14,130 nt of DNA, from NCBI GenBank assembly GCA_014523695.1, contig JAATVS010000083.1:1-14130 (forward strand), read 5' to 3'. The notes under the pieces are model-generated. The model did not search any database and was not told the origin of the DNA. It worked only from the letters and a program-made list of their open reading frames with translations. The translations under genes and the position numbers were made by a program. This DNA comes from Nitrososphaerales archaeon TH5895. GTDB lineage: Archaea > Thermoproteota > Nitrososphaeria > Nitrososphaerales > Nitrososphaeraceae. Shown in pieces: positions 13,304 to 14,130 of the stretch; the first letter of the stretch is position 1, and each line of letters begins with the position of its first letter.

Positions 13304-14130
13304 ATGGTGCTTTTGTTATACGATAGGGGGACAATTGTAATTAAAGGATTAATGCACATCCCTTTTGCTACTCAAGACCCGCGAACCAATTCTCTTAGAG
13401 CACAGGCATTAAACTATTCAGATATCATCCATTATCTATGTGAAAGTGGCATTGAGTACACCGACCAGGTTCTAGATCTCATCCCCTCTCCGCATTTAAC
13501 AACGACTGATGTTTCGTTGAGAGATTATCAGCAAAAGGCTTTGAATAGATGGGTAAAAGTAGGCATGAGAGGCTGTATCGTACTTCCAACAGGAGCAGGC
13601 AAGACGATATTGGGAATCAAATCTATTGAAAGAATTAACTCTGCTGCGTTGGTAGTGGTGCCAACTTTAGATCTCATGCATCAGTGGACTGAAGTATTAT
13701 CGAAGCACATTACAAATACATCCATCGGAAATCTGGGTGGTGGATCTGAAGACATTGAACCGATAACTGTAGCTACTTATGACTCTGCATACATTAGAGC
13801 ATCGACTCTTGGCAATAGATTTTCTTTTGTAATATTTGATGAAGTCCATCATCTTGCCGCACCAGTCTATAGATCAATATCCGAACAACTGGCGGCCCCA
13901 TACAGGTTAGGGCTTACCGCTACGATTGAAAGGGAAGACAAGCTACATTTAGACTTTCCAAGATTAGTTGGTGGCGGTGTTGTCTTTGAGATCCTCCCGA
14001 CCGAGCTTGCTAAGAGTAAGCATCTTGCCTCTTACGAAATTAAGAGGATACATGTCGCATTGACCACTCAAGAACAGAATGAATATCAGAAGAACTTTGG
14101 AATATACCAACTTAATCTTAAGAAACTGGG
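13304..14130 (+). CDS. XPB/Rad25-type superfamily 2 DNA helicase, 5' part (runs off the window)
   Basis: The 275 visible codons have no stop. They show an N-terminal domain of about 70 residues, LRDYQQKAL (72-80), Walker A PTGAGKT (95-101), motif Ia VVVPTLDLMHQW (117-128), Walker B DEVHH (179-183) and motif III LTAT (204-207), followed by IERED. The RED triplet (210-212) is the hallmark of XPB helicases and separates them from other SF2 enzymes. Archaeal XPB opens DNA duplexes in nucleotide excision repair and often works with the nuclease Bax1, whose gene usually lies beside it; any such gene would be outside this window. The missing part should hold the second RecA domain and thumb. The start is fixed by AGGAG and an upstream in-frame stop. 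Confidence 0.85.
   Translation, partial: MVLLLYDRGTIVIKGLMHIPFATQDPRTNSLRAQALNYSDIIHYLCESGIEYTDQVLDLIPSPHLTTTDVSLRDYQQKALNRWVKVGMRGCIVLPTGAGKTILGIKSIERINSAALVVVPTLDLMHQWTEVLSKHITNTSIGNLGGGSEDIEPITVATYDSAYIRASTLGNRFSFVIFDEVHHLAAPVYRSISEQLAAPYRLGLTATIEREDKLHLDFPRLVGGGVVFEILPTELAKSKHLASYEIKRIHVALTTQEQNEYQKNFGIYQLNLKKL

Overview
The window looks like chromosomal DNA of an ammonia-oxidising archaeon of the Nitrososphaeria (Thaumarchaeota), probably a soil Nitrososphaera/Nitrosocosmicus-type genome. The grounds are moderate AT-richness, TATA-box promoters with short leaders, mixed leaderless and Shine-Dalgarno starts, a family of small winged-helix regulators, many small CxxC zinc proteins, secreted proteins with low-complexity tails, and an archaeal XPB-type helicase at the right edge. 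The taxon is inferred from gene content, not from a marker gene.

The core is a compact minus-strand operon (10812 down to 6613) for an extracellular amino-sugar polysaccharide. It encodes, in order, a secreted protein of unknown family, a NodB-type polysaccharide deacetylase, a secreted beta-rich protein resembling concanavalin A-like folds, a NodC/hyaluronan-synthase-like family 2 glycosyltransferase, and two small cysteine-rich putative zinc proteins. The first five genes are 2 bp apart or overlap by 1, 4 and 16 bp. The likely division of labour is polymer synthesis and export by the glycosyltransferase, deacetylation outside the cell, and binding or trimming by the beta-rich protein. A separate plus-strand nucleotide-sugar dehydrogenase gene (3208-4356) could supply a uronic-acid precursor, but it carries an apparent insertion of about 75 residues.

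The left half is a graveyard of copies of the same cluster. Minus-strand copies of only the 3' end of the glycosyltransferase gene occur at 2640-2866 and 2436-2639 (adjacent, the second with two amber stops) and at 5988-6222. The last is followed by a mini gene (5832-5957) whose leader and Cys motif match the last gene of the intact operon. A frameshifted relative of the operon's first gene lies at 1572-2058.

Two intact winged-helix paralogues (4840-5313 plus, 11620-12084 minus) bracket the operon, and a third decayed copy lies at 12746-13042. The right edge holds the 5' part of an XPB/Rad25-type helicase gene. Gene-poor stretches (745-1571, 4357-4839, 10859-11452, 12171-12745, 13043-13303) hold promoters, inverted repeats and at best very short reading frames. 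I found no rRNA, tRNA, CRISPR array or intact insertion sequence.
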